64,000 nucleotides of DNA from Bryum argenteum (taxonomy: Eukaryota; Streptophyta; Bryopsida; Bryales; Bryaceae): assembly GCA_037043015.1 (NCBI GenBank), contig CM073326.1, positions 4,065,845-4,129,844 on the forward strand, in the 5' to 3' direction. The notes under the pieces are model-generated. The model did not search any database. It had not been told where the DNA came from and worked only from the letters and a program-made list of their open reading frames with translations. Made by a program: the position numbers and the translations under genes. Positions 35,013 through 46,800 of the stretch are shown piece after piece. Within the stretch, counting starts at the first letter, position 1. Every line of letters starts with the position of its first letter.

Positions 35013-35427
35013 TTAGTGGTGAAATTTACCAAAATCATCACCTCCTGTTCCCACAAAGTGCTTGCCTGATCACTTTCTCCGACTCATTTCGACCAAGCGT
35101 ACCTGGAGTTAAATTCTTGAAGTACGTTCAGTAGTTCAAGAATGTTGAATAGAAACAAATGAACTCATTTATTTCTCGCACCCAGAGCTTGAAGTACGCC
35201 ATCCGCGACAGTAGGCTCTTCACCGCAGTCTGTTTTATTACATAGATTTATATAGCCAACTCCCTGAAACAGACTCTCAATCACCTGCATTACAATTGTA
35301 GGAGCTATGGCGGCTTCGATAAAACCAATTGGAATGTGAGCTTGCATGTTGCAGAATTTGCGAAGATACTGGCTTTGATCGCAGAATGGAACGAGCAATG
35401 GAAGTTCGCACAGGCGTTTACGGCCAC

Positions 35428-35660
35428 CATTTCAGGGTTTAGGGTTTCGAAGGACGGGAGGGTTTTAGGAGCATCTCTACTAGTTCTCTAGTTTCTGTCA
35501 ATTTTGAACGGGAATTAGTTTGGAGCACCATCTGGAAGTACGGTCACCATTCAGGGTTTAGGGTTTTAGAGGACGCTGATGAAAGTCAGACTCGATTACC
35601 GAACTGAAATGAGCTCTGTCTCGCATTAGGGTGTGCGGGTCATCATTCAGGGTTTCAGGA
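35428..35660 (+). promoter_or_regulatory. Repeated telo-box promoter region
   Basis: CCACCATTTCAGGGTTTAGG (35426-35445) is repeated as TCACCATTCAGGGTTTAGGG (35544-35563) and more weakly as TCATCATTCAGGGTTTCAGG (35640-35659), which runs into the start codon. GGGTTTAGGGTTT is the telo-box on the reverse strand, known from promoters of plant translation-related and organelle-biogenesis genes. Confidence 0.55.
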
Positions 35661-36733
35661 TGAGGCGCGTGATTAGGTTGCTATATCACTTCGAAACATG
35701 CAATCCACTCGTTCGAAAGACAGATTTTGTGAATAGTAGGACATTAGGTTTTTGTACATTACAGGGAGAACAAGAGACGAAGCAGCAGCACAAGAAGAAG
35801 GATCCACAAGAGCTTTACAACGAAGTAGCTCATTCATTAGAGAACAAGGAACTTCCGTATCCCAGCAAACTCCAGGACCTCATTCGCTCCTCCTCCACAG
35901 CAAGCGAGGTAGCACTCGCAACACGCGCAGCGGAGCTTCTTCGCACCTTCAAACAAGTGGAGTTGCAGGAGAAGAAGGCCAAACACACCAAGGAGGTGAC
36001 ACACATGATGGTAGCAGCCTATCTCCGAGCCAACGACAGCCAGAACGCACTGAAGCTCCTCTCGAGGGAGAATCCTTCGTATATTTCCAGCATTGGCTCC
36101 GCGCATCTGCTCCTCAAGCACTCCAAGCACCACAAAGACGTGTCCCTCATGCACAGAATCCTGCGAGCCATGAAAGCGAATGACATTCGTGCGACTCAAA
36201 CCACGGCCGACATCATTCTTCGCCAATGCAAGGAAGCAGGAGAGTCCGAGCTAATGTTCACTCTCGCCAGAGGATACATCAAGCAAGGGCTCACTTTTCA
36301 TGAATCTCTTTTCGATGTGCTGATTTCGAGTGCGGCGAATGCTGGAGACTCGAAGCGTGTGCACGAGATTCAGGGCTGGAGAGAGAAGCAAAGCTTGTTG
36401 CATACTACTGCCAGTGCTGTTTCCGTGGCCAAAGCTTTGGTGCTGGACAGCAAGGTGGATGCTGCCGCGCTTGTTATCAAGGATCACTGCTCGGATCATG
36501 AGAAGCGTGATCGGTACCTGAGCATCATGGTGAAGGTTTGGCCTCTGCAGCTCGACAGGAAAGATGAGGATTTGCAGAAGCTGAAGGCTGATGTGATATC
36601 GTTTTTTGATTGCTTAAAAGGATTGGGTATAGAATTCTCTTTTGACGTTGAGAAAGAGTTTGCGAAAGGGAAGGGTAGTGATAGCAAGGCTCAGAAGGAG
36701 GTGAAGAGTGTTGCACAATCTCAAAACTTGTAA
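35660..36733 (+). CDS. Intronless helical-repeat (PPR/TPR-like) protein, probably mitochondrial
   Basis: The protein has 357 residues from the first ATG; the upstream in-frame codons begin with GTG and are not needed. The N-terminus (MRRVIRLLYHFETC) is basic and lacks acidic residues for about 15 positions, which suggests an organelle presequence. The body is a run of paired amphipathic helices of roughly 35-residue period, such as TKEVTHMMVAAYLRANDSQN, ATQTTADIILRQCKEAGESE, TFHESLFDVLISSAANAGDS and SAVSVAKALVLDSKVDAA. This fits degenerate PPR/TPR-like repeats of the kind found in mitochondrial ribosome-associated PPR proteins. The C-terminal tail is Lys/Ser rich. The telo-boxes upstream would fit a role in organelle translation. 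The exact subfamily is not recognised. Confidence 0.75.
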   Translation: MRRVIRLLYHFETCNPLVRKTDFVNSRTLGFCTLQGEQETKQQHKKKDPQELYNEVAHSLENKELPYPSKLQDLIRSSSTASEVALATRAAELLRTFKQVELQEKKAKHTKEVTHMMVAAYLRANDSQNALKLLSRENPSYISSIGSAHLLLKHSKHHKDVSLMHRILRAMKANDIRATQTTADIILRQCKEAGESELMFTLARGYIKQGLTFHESLFDVLISSAANAGDSKRVHEIQGWREKQSLLHTTASAVSVAKALVLDSKVDAAALVIKDHCSDHEKRDRYLSIMVKVWPLQLDRKDEDLQKLKADVISFFDCLKGLGIEFSFDVEKEFAKGKGSDSKAQKEVKSVAQSQNL

Positions 36734-36756
36734 TTGTATACGACACATTCATAAGC

Positions 36757-36955
36757 AAAGATCAATGCTGTGATCGTTATCGGTACCTGGCTTGGTTTCG
36801 AAAGGAAAGATGAAGATTGAGGCGGATGTGATTTTCGTTTTTTGAGTGCGTCAAAGGTTTGGGTTTAGAATGCTCTTTTGATGTTGGGAAAGAGTTTGCG
36901 TGAAGGTAAGGGCAGTGTTAGCAAGGCTCGGAAGGGGTGAAGAGTAGTGCATCGA
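36757..36955 (+). pseudogene. Degenerate tandem copy of the 3' end of the helical-repeat gene
   Basis: About 36770-36955 aligns by eye with 36505-36720. Shared words include TCGGTACCTG, AGGAAAGATGA, GATGTGAT, CGTTTTTTGA, GGTTTGGGTTTAGAAT (copy) against GGATTGGGTATAGAAT, and GAAAGAGTTTGCG. Stops (TGA after TTTT, TGA after TTGCG) break the frame. Confidence 0.85.
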
Positions 36956-37900
36956 CCGAGGACTGTAAATTTATACCAGACATTCATTAGCACCTCAATG
37001 CCTTTGGCTGATCACGGTTAGGATTTATGGTAAACTAAAACAAACCTTTAAATTATTTATGGTAATCTATGATAATTCAGGATTTATGGCAAACTAAAAT
37101 ATAGTTTAAGAGCTATAGTTTTGAATGCCTATCATACTTGTCACTTCAAAGAAAGCCTACCACTCCACAACAACCACTCAATTGTTTGTCATGATTATTG
37201 TTTCATTAGCCAACCTACAATTATTACATCAAATCTCCCATTGTTAAATGTTGATCTACTATTGTCATTCAAGACAATTGCATATTGAATTAATAAAGAA
37301 TTTCGTTCACTTTGCAACCCCGAATCGGGTGCAAGGACATAAGTACTTCTACCTCAATAATTACATTTGTTGATTAGTAAATTGAAATTGTGAATAAGTT
37401 TAGAGAAAATGGTAACTAAGAGCACCTCTCGTCTATGCACTCTAAATAGAGACACCATAAAGAATCTGATGTGGACTTTACAAAGGTTAAAGTTTTGTAG
37501 CTCCCTAGAGCCATGGTCACAATAGGTCATGCTCCAAATGTCTCCTTGCCCTACACCTCAAGATTGATGGGAAGATACTTAAGAGGATTTTTAAACCAAA
37601 GTATCAAAGATTAAAATAAAAAGAATCCAACATCCAAAATGAAATTATTAACCAATATTTCAATAAAAATTACCGAATGTTCGACTATGTAACAACAATG
37701 CTTTAACAACACAAACCGACCTTATTCAACGACATTATTGAAAAGCAAGCAATATAGGAGGATTTAAAAAGTTTTGAAGCTTTTGATAAGGTTCTTGAGG
37801 AGTCCTTTGTTACACATTTTTGATGCAAAGTAACTATTGGAGTTTAAAAGGTAACAACGTCTTCTACAAGCAACTTTGAAGGAAGGGGTTTCATAAAAGG
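36956..37900. other. AT-rich intergenic DNA, no gene seen
   Basis: I see no gene or recognisable repeat. Confidence 0.5.
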
Positions 37901-40310
37901 TTTTAAAGGGTGGATTTAGAGGGTTTGTAGGAGGCACCCTTCAAGGGTTTGTAGTAGGTGCCTTCATAGGGTTGTAGACTGCTCTTTTAGAGGGTTTGTG
38001 GAGGGCGTCTTTATAGGGTTGGAAAGGGTGCTTAAAGGCATGTTTAAAGAGCTTTCAAGGAATGTCTCTGAAGCTTTTTTGGAAAGTGGTTGTGAAAGGT
38101 GGCGACAGAGGTGATGGAGGGCATCGACGAAGGGTGGCGAGGGTGGCGTTGGAGCGTAGCGTTGAAGCGCGACCGGTGGCGAGGGTGGCGCTAATGGATG
38201 GCGAGGGAGGCGCCAAAGGATAGCAAGGGTGGCGCCAAATGATAGGGAGGGCGGCGCCAAAGGGTAGTGACGGTGGTGCGAAAGGGTAGCGACGGCGGTG
38301 CCAAATGGTGGCGACGAGGGCGGGGCCAAAGATTAGCGACGGCGGTGCCAAATGGTGGCGACGAGGGCGGGGCCAAAGAGTAGTGAGGTTGCAATGAAGG
38401 GCGGGGTCAAAGCGTGGCGAGAGAGGCGTTAAAAGAAGGCAAGGGTGGCAACTAGGCCGACTCTTTAGGGTGGCAAGGCGGCGTTGAAAGGCGGCGACAG
38501 GGCGTCGTTGAAGGGTGGTGCAGGGTGGCGAGGGCGACGGAGAAGGGTGGCTAGGTACCATTGAAGAATGGATACATTTAGACACATCTACATGTTCAAT
38601 GAAACTATAGTGATCGAGTAGTATGCCACCACGAGGGAAGAAAAATCTAAACAAAGATTCGAGTCGTGGTGCCGAGAAACGATGGCTCCATAAATGTGGG
38701 CGGAGAAGGGTGGCGAGGGAGCGTTGAAGAGTGGCCGTGCAACGTTGAAAGGTGGCAAGACATCGTGGAAGGGGGGGGGGGACAAAGGCGGCTATTATGG
38801 GTAGCAATGAGGGAGGCGCTTAAGGAGGCGATCACGTGGCGCTTGAAGGGTGGCGTTGAAGAGTGGCGACGAGGGCGATGTTGAAGAGTGGCGAGGGCGG
38901 CGTTGAAGAGTGACGCACTACATTCAAGGGGGCGAGGTCGGCGCTCAAGAGTGGCGATGGCGACGCTCAAGGTGGCTTGGTAGCGTTGAAGCGCTGACAC
39001 ATGTAGACACATTTACATGTCCATTTAGAATATAGTGACCGAGTAGCGTGCCACTACGACGGCAAAAAAACTCAGTCAAAACAAAGATTCGAGTCGTGTT
39101 GCAATGAGAGAAGATGGCTCCATAAATGTGGGGGAGGCAGCGTTGTAGGGTGGCGAGGGAGCATTGAAGGGTGGCAACAAAGGCGGCCGTCATAGGTGGC
39201 GATGAAGAAGGCGCTTAAGGAAGGTGATCACGGTGGCGCTTGAAGGGTGGCGATCACGGTGGCGCTTGAAGTGTGGCGTTGAAGAGTGGCAACGAGGGCG
39301 GCGTTGAAGAGTGGCAACGAGGGCGGCGTTGAAGAGTGGCAACGAGGGCGGCGTTGAAGAGTGGCAACGAGGGCGATGTTGAAGAGTGATGCACCACATT
39401 CAAGGGGGTGAGGTCGGCGCTCAAGAGTGGCGAGGGCGGGACTCAAGGTGGCGAGGTAGCATAGAAGGGTGGACACATCTAGATACATGTACATGCATGC
39501 CCATTCAGTGACCAAGTAGCGTGCCACTACGACGGCAAAAAATCTTAGTCAAAACAAAGATTCGAGTCGTGCTGCCGTAAGAAACGATGGCTCTATAAAT
39601 GTGGGCGAGGCCGCCTTAAAGGCGGCGTTTAATGGTGGCGAGGGAGCGTTGAAGGCTAGGGTGACATTGTTGAAGGTTGAGGAGACATTGTTGAAGACTT
39701 AGGAATTAGGAGACATCGTTGAAGGCTGGGGTTAAAGGCGGCCGCCGTGTCATGGGTGGCGATGGGGGAGGCGCTTGAAGGGTGGCGTCGAAGAGTGGCA
39801 AGGAGGGCGGCGTTCAAGGGTGACGCACTACGCTCAAGGAGACAAGGGCGGCGCTGAAGAGTGGTTTGGGCGTGAAGAGTGGCTAGGGCGGCGCTCAAGG
39901 TGGCAGGGTAGCGTTGAAGGGTGGACACATCTAGACACATATACATGTCCATTCAAAATATAGTGACTGAGTAGCGTTCCACCATGACGGTAGAAAAATC
40001 TAAGTCAAAACAAAGATTCGAGTCGTGCTCCCGAGAAACGATGGCTCTATAAATGTGGGCGAGACAACGTTGAAAGGTGGCAAGGCATTGTTGTATAGGT
40101 TGAGGACGAAGGCTGCTGTTGCGGGTGGAAATGAGAGAGGCATTCAAGGGTGGCACTTGAAAAGTGGGGTTGAAGGGTGGCGGACAGGCGGACGATGCTC
40201 AAGGGTGGCGAGGGAGGCGCTGAAGAGAGGCAAAGTAACGGTGAAGGGTGGACACATTTAGACACATCTACAATTCTCCAAATCCATCACCTGCCTTCGT
40301 CGCCACCCTT
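37900..40310. repeat. Satellite-like array: GTGGCGAGGGCGGCGTTGAAG repeats with a 430-470-bp higher-order unit
   Basis: The array consists of degenerate units such as AGGGTGGCGAGGGCGGCGTT. A conserved segment recurs at about 38575-38705, 39000-39135, 39475-39605 and 39925-40055, each containing AGACACATNTACATGTCCAT-like sequence, ACAAAGATTCGAGTCGTG and AACGATGGCTC(C/T)ATAAATGT. A fifth, partial copy begins near 40245. Exact tandem copies of GTTGAAGAGTGGCAACGAGG occur at 39287-39385. Long frames on both strands come from the biased composition and have no recognisable domains. Confidence 0.85.
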
Positions 40311-40559
40311 CTAACGTCAAAATGGCTTCAACACATAGTTAGTAGCTCATCCATAGATGTATACACTACGACAAATCCAACCCAAATAGAGCTACGTAGC
40401 TCTCATGTCTGATTCCCCTCTCCCTCTCCGGTTTCGCCACCTTGGCGCCACCCTTATGGCAAACGCCTCGCTACCTTCAACGCCGCCTTGCCACCTTTCA
40501 ACACTCTTCAACGCCACCTCACACTATAAGAAAACCCTGTTTTTTGTGATGTCTTGTGT

Positions 40560-40760
40560 AATGTCTAATGTATTTTGTGATGTCTTACTGTCTTAAAAGA
40601 TGTCTTCGAAGACTGGAGGATGTCTGTACGTCTAACGGGCACATTTTGGATTGGAGGGGCATGAAGACATCACCAAACAAAAAGATGTTTTTGGAGACAT
40701 GGATGTCTGTGCAGATGTCCTGAAGACATCCCGATAGACATCAGAATGCCACGTTGGCGA
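40560..40760. repeat. CACTA subterminal repeats (GATGTCT)
   Basis: At least eight GATGTCT or AGACATC-type words occur in 200 bp next to the CACTA tip. In this superfamily such arrays are transposase-binding regions. Confidence 0.65.
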
Positions 40761-41535
40761 GGGATTCCGTTTTCACTAAGGATAAAAGTAAGAAATTTAC
40801 TAAGATGCTGGGTAGAATGCAGCCCGGAGGTAAGAAAAAAACTTAATGGGCAGCAGTTTGCAATATCAAAAGAAAAAAAGCTTCATACTTTTTAATTTGT
40901 TTTATTTGTATTCCATTGTAATCTAATTTTCTAAAACAAAATCTTTTGAAATATTTATTTTTAAAGATTTATTTTGTATTCTATGATTTTTTCATTGGTC
41001 AAATTTTTAGAAATTAATTAAAATATATTAATCTGAATTTAATTTAATTTGCAAATATATTTATATGAGTAAATAAATATTTTATTTATAAAATATAATT
41101 AAAAAATTTAAAATTTTAATTTTAATTAACTAAAAAATCTGATTTAGGAATATAATATTATTTAAATAATATTACGTAAATATAATAGCAGTATTAAAGA
41201 AAATAGCATTTTTGTAAAATAAATGCGATTTTATTATATTTTAATTTGAAAATACAGGTGGACATATAAGTAATTCAAGAATTTACAGCTATTTATGTAC
41301 ATGCAAAATAAAACTACACGTCAGACTATCCGACACGTCATAGTGTCATACCATGTCTAGTTTAATGTCTCTGTAGACATCCGAATGAATGTCTACATAA
41401 AAACGCAGAGATGTCTCGAAAGACATCCAAAGAGATGTCCGCAAAAACGTCTTGCAAAATCATTTTTCTGTACGTCTGCTACTGCAAAGGGCCAATACAT
41501 TACAATACTGACTGTAATACAAAGTACATCGGTCA

Positions 41536-42393
41536 CTACTCCTCTTCCATTTGACCATCATTGACTGTGTCTGTTGCGGCCGTAACATAGACCCCACCCG
41601 TCGCCTCTGCTCTCTGAATTGGCTCTGTCTCCAATATCTCCGGTTGTAAGCCTCGAAAGTCCTCGTCATTACCGATTGCAATCCCATTTGGCACAGGGTG
41701 CCGATGTTGTAATGCTGTACGTCTACCTCTAACGTCTGTTTGGCAAATGATCTTCCATCCGCGTCTCGTGGTGTCATCTGCAAAAAACACCTGTTGACAG
41801 TGCAAAGGGAATGCAAATGAATCTGGATGCACCCTATTGTCCATGTAGTTGAAATTTGCCACGCTGAATCCATACTTGTCACGCTCAATGCTGGGCACTC
41901 GCACATCCCGTGAGGCTCTTACCCAATCGCATAGCAAAACCGTGGTGCAGTGATTACGGTAATCCAACTCTAGTATCTCTTGGATATATCCCACATGCTC
42001 AGCGGTATGGTCGTTGGGCCTCCCATTTCGAATCCCCCAACGCAGTTGTTGTGTATACGTGGCCACTACACATGAGTCTCGTGTAACAAGACCCCCCTCA
42101 GACGTCCGAACACGCAAATGCATCCCGAATGCATTCATTTGCCGATGTGAGTTCGCAAATCGCTCCGGAGGACAGGAGTACTGTACCACGTCCTCATGCA
42201 AATGATCACCAGCATGTTCTGCTTGCAGAACTCGTGCCTTCAACCAATCTGCAAAGCATGGCAAATCCCTCAACTCGGGTGGGTACGTTACATGTGCAGA
42301 CGCTCGATGACGTCTTGACTGTACTCGGAATGCCTCTCTCTCTTGCCATCGACGTCCTTTTGCAATGATGTATTCTCTGTACAACAGTCCCAT
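41536..42393 (-). pseudogene. CACTA transposase, C-terminal block (DUF4216-like)
   Basis: A 285-residue minus-strand frame. It contains EHVGYIQEILELDY, a Tyr/Cys-rich core (VLLCDWVRA), DKYGFSVANFNYM and QQVFFADD, in the order expected for the DUF4216-type domain at the end of plant CACTA transposases. It ends in an acidic tail. No internal stop is seen. It is scored as broken only because the gene as a whole is split by insertions upstream. Confidence 0.7.
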
Positions 42394-42432
42394 CTTTTGG
42401 CAGCCTCACAATCCAAAATAATGTATAGAAAC

Positions 42433-42966
42433 TCACTCTCGCCATGGTTCCAAGCATGGTGCGTTGTCGAGGACAAATGCATGTGCGTAGCCTCGTAGCT
42501 CATCGGACATCTTGCGCTTACTCAAGTCATTGTGCCCCAAGATCTCGTCATTCATGGTCGCATCTTCGTTCGCATCCCATACACGGTATGTTGTTGACCT
42601 ATGTCGTTTCATGTACTCAGTACAGAACCCAAACATTTCATCCAGGCGATACCCTTCCGCTATGCTCCCTTCAGGATGTGCGTACGTGCGTACGTAATCT
42701 TTCAACGTCTTCATGTACCTTTCGATCGGATACATCCATCTGCAGTGGACTGGTCCACATATGAACAGTTGCTCAACAAGATGCACCGAGAGGTGCGTCA
42801 TCACGTTCAAGAACGTTGGTGGAAACTCCTTCTCCAGCACACATGTTGCCATCACCACGTCCCGCATAAGACATTCACGGGTGTCTTCTCGTACGTCCTT
42901 AGCACATATACGCTGGAAAACTCTGCACATTTTAATGATCGCAGCCCGCACTTCTTCGTCGAGCAC
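42433..42966 (-). pseudogene. CACTA transposase, DUF4218-type block
   Basis: A 177-residue frame. It contains KEFPPTFLNVMTHLSVHLV, CRWMYPIERYMKTLKDYVR and HPEGSIAEGYRLDE, the hallmark string of DUF4218 in plant TNP2-type transposases. It lies between the tnp2 end (43226-43529) and the C-terminal block. Non-coding DNA of about 260 bp with GATGTCT-like words at 42970-43225 probably includes an intron. Confidence 0.85.
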
Positions 42967-43225
42967 GTTCCGGATGGCGACCGGGAGTATCTAGAGCAGA
43001 AAATACAATCATGAATTTCACTTTTAAAATTGAGAAAATTATGACATTGGAAATAGGAGAACTAGAAAATAGGATGAGCATTTTAATTTCTGTCTTTAGG
43101 TGTCTACAAAGACATCTATCATGTCTGAGTTCACATGAAGATGTCTTTGTAGACATCGAAGTTCTTGCATGCAAGACATTCAGTTTGAATCATCAAAAAC
43201 AAGTCTTGAAAGGACTTCTTCTAAA

Positions 43226-43529
43226 TCATAGTGCATCGCTGCATGTAATGCGTACCTGCTGCATGAGGACATGGTAGTCGTGTGTCTTCATGTATTGCAA
43301 TTTCCCATCTTGCAGCCGCTTGTGAATTGCCCCCACATACTTTGTTGGAGTGCGTATATTGGAAATTATGCGAACAAACTCTTGTTTCTCCTCAGGCTTC
43401 AAAATGTATGGAGCGTGCGGCATGTAGTATTCGTCACCTCGGCGCCGTGCGGGCTGCAACCAGAGCTCCTGCCGTATGTTCAAGTCCTGCACATCTTGAC
43501 GACTTCCTGGGCTGTCGTTCATTCCAAAC
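43226..43529 (-). pseudogene. CACTA transposase, end of tnp2 domain, cut by the copia insertion
   Basis: The frame contains NDSPGSRQDVQDLNIRQELW and LQDGKLQYMKTHDYHVLMQQ, which are conserved in TNP2. The exon is interrupted exactly at the copia target duplication CAAAC (43525-43529). Its upstream part resumes at 48628, so before the insertion the exon was continuous. Confidence 0.85.
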
Positions 43530-43756
43530 TGTTGAGATAAGGATAAGGCGCCCTTCGGAACTTGGAGAAAATTAGAAGCTTCCACTTAGACTGTAGTTCA
43601 ACTGCTAGTTCAATAACGTAAAAGTATTAGTTCCACTGCCAGTTCAATAACGTAAAAGGTTCTGAATCCTTCAATATAAATATGTGGTCAGGGAACACTC
43701 ATAATATATATTTCTCATTATCTTGATATACTCATTGCTCTCTGTCTCTCTCAAGA
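43530..43756 (+). repeat. Copia 5' LTR (227 bp)
   Basis: Begins TGTTGAGATAAGGATAAGGC and ends CTCTCTCAAGA. A tandem duplication of TTCAATAACGTAAAAG lies inside. A possible primer-binding site (CGTTATCAGCACGA) follows directly. Confidence 0.92.
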
Positions 43757-43804
43757 CGTTATCAGCACGATATCTCTATAGCCTTCTTTTTCGTTATTTT
43801 TACA

Positions 43805-46800
43805 ATGGCAGAGGCAATCTTCGAATCTCGTACCCAGGCGCTGGTGTTTACCGCATTGGCACCCGATGGCAACAATTTTCTTGAATGGGACAACGACATG
43901 ACGACTTACCTGATGGCGGAGGAGCTCGCCGATGCTTTGTACGCTGCGTCCGGTCTTGCGATGCCCGTCTCACATCGTTATCAAGCACTGGTCATCATCC
44001 GGCGCCATCTGCATCCAACACTTCGGAAGCAGTACCTCCAAGTCGACACTCCTTGGATATTATGGGCGCAACTCCAGGAGCGATTTAACTATGATCAACA
44101 ACTTTTTCTTCCCCAAGCTCGCATGGAGTGGTCCAACTTACGAGTTCTCGACTTCCCGGATCTCCAATCCTTCAACACGGAGCTTCACCGAATTACCTCT
44201 CAACTCCGACTCTGCGGCGAGATTATCACGGACGCCGAACTCATCGATAAGACTTTATCCACCTTTCCTCCTGCTACTGCCATTCTTTCTCAGCAATATC
44301 GAAATATGCATTTTCCACGCCATGCGGAACTGATGTCTTACTTATTTGTAGCGGAACGGCAACAACAGATGTTATTGAAGAACGCCGAATCACGGCCAGC
44401 TCGTGAAGTCCATATCACGGAGTCCTCCCCGTCCGTTCCACCCAAATCTGTTTCGGTACCTACCCTGACGCCGACACCTCCAGCCCCAGCAATCACCCCG
44501 GAGGTTAACAGTACAGAGGCTGCAAAGCGGAATCCCACGAGCGGCCGGGGCCGTGGCCGTGGCAGGGGGCGCGGTGGCAACTCTGGGCGAGGTGGATACT
44601 CTCACCACGGTGGCCGTTCGGGCAGATACTTCGATTCTCGTGATCGTGATTATGATAACGACCACAGGTATTACAACAACCAACGCCCTTATGACAGGCC
44701 CTCTAACTCTCGTCGTCATAGTCCGTCTAGAGAGTCTGAGGGGTCCGGACCCGTCACAGGAGCTTGTTATGAATGTGGTGATCCTAGTCATTACGCTAGG
44801 TCGTGCAGAGCGTCACCGTATGTTCGCGCAATGTTTAGACAGTTTCAGCGAATGAAGGAGGCAAAACGGGAAACTCACACCCTTGATGCCCCTTCCTTCA
44901 CTAGCTTCGATATCGAGAACCATATGGTCGTCCGTTCTCGGGAGGAGTCTTATACAGATACTGCCTTACTTGACTCCGCCTCGACACATACTATCCTACG
45001 TGACCCCATTTTCTTTGAGTCTTCGGTCATGCGAGATACCTGGTTGAATTGTGACCTTGTCACGATTACCGGAAGCCGAAACTTGCGGTTTCGGGAGGGC
45101 CGGGCAAGAGTGGTTCTGCCCGGGGGATTCCCCCTCAGTATTGAGAGAGCTATGTATGCTCCTGATGCACCCCGGAGCCTGATCAGCTACCGGGATCTAC
45201 GTGCAAATGGCATTCACGCTTCCACTGTGGACGGGGAAGGCAATGATTATGATGATGCCATTGAACTGCGCAAAGATAAGCGAGTTCTGACTAGAGTGAT
45301 ACCGGGACCGACTGGCCTTTACGCATTACCCATCATGGCGGACGCGCCAAGGGAATGTAATTTGGCGGTGCTTCCGAAGGCCCAGCTGTGGCATAAGCGA
45401 CTTGGACATCCTGGCACGACTTTGTTTCGTCGGATGGTCCCGATACTCACCGGACACAACTTGAGTCCTGCTGATACGGACAAAGTGGCGGAGTGCCTTG
45501 CTTGTATTCAAGGCAAGTTTCAGAAGGCTGCTTCGCGGTCGCAGTTGCCTACAGAACTCCCTCAGCCACTCCAGCGCCTGCATGGCGACATTTGCGGGCC
45601 TATTGAGCCGCATTCAGGTCCGTTTTCTTACTTCTTGGTACTTGTTGACGCCTCGGGGGCACACGCTGAAGTTTCCTTACTCACCACTAGAAACATGGCC
45701 TTTCCCAAAATCTTAGCCATGCTTATTCGTTTTAGAACCCACTTTCCCGATAGAAAAATCCAAAGTTTACGAATGGATAATGCAAAGGAGTTTAGATCCC
45801 AAACTTTTGAGGACTACTGCACAGCCACAGGAATAGAGCTCACGTATGCTGTCCCATACGAGCATTCCCAAAACGGTCTAGCTGAAGCTTTTATCAAGAA
45901 GATTCAGCTTATCACCCGCCCCCTCCTTATTCATGCCAATATGCCTACCTCTATGTGGGGGCATGCAGTTCTTCACGCCGCAACCCTTCTCAGACTTCGC
46001 CCCACACTGTTAAATGCCCAGACTCCCTTAGAGATGGTTTCCGGTAGAACTCCCAATATTAGTTATCTTCGAGTGTTCGGTTGTCAAGTTTGGGTTCCAG
46101 CCCCGGACCTCAACTTCGCACTATTGCTGCCCATCGCCTTGAAGGCATTTACGTGGGCTTTGACTCACAAAGCATTATCCGCTATCTAGTACCCCCAAAC
46201 TGGTGCTCTACACCGCGCTCGTTTTGCAAATTGCCGCTTTATAGAGACAGTCTTCCCAGCACTCTATAGACCCACACCTTCACCAGCTTTAAGGTTCAGA
46301 GCCACCCAATCTTTCACCAAGAACCCTGATCCACGAACTGCCATAGCTGAAACTGAGGTCCAGAAACTCTTGCATCTTCACGAGTTAGCAACCCGCATTC
46401 CTGATGGTTTTGCTTCTACTTCCCGAATTCTTCGAAACCCAATTCCTGGTTCGGGCAATCCTCCCATAGCACCCAAGCAGAAAGACCCTAAGACCCCAAA
46501 ACCTTCGAAGGCTCCTAAGGCACATTCGGTACCTAAGGGACCCAAAGCCTCAAAGAATTCCAGAGCCAAAGAGCTCGTTGTCACACCCCCGGTAGCACAG
46601 AATCCTGAAGTTCTTTATATAGAACCCGCACCCCTTGTTTCTTCTGAACCACCCTTTCCACCTGAGGTAGAAGCCTTTGTCACCTCCATCACCACCTTAG
46701 ATCCAGATCCGGTTACCTTAGAACAAGCCAAAGCCAGCCCCGAATGGCCACAGTGGCAAGTCGCATTGCAAGCCGAGTATGCTTGATTGCGCAAGCGCCA

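Noticed and set aside
38055..38807. 250-residue minus-strand frame rich in Pro, His and Arg
   Set aside because: It lies in the satellite-like array, where biased composition opens frames on both strands; no domain is seen.
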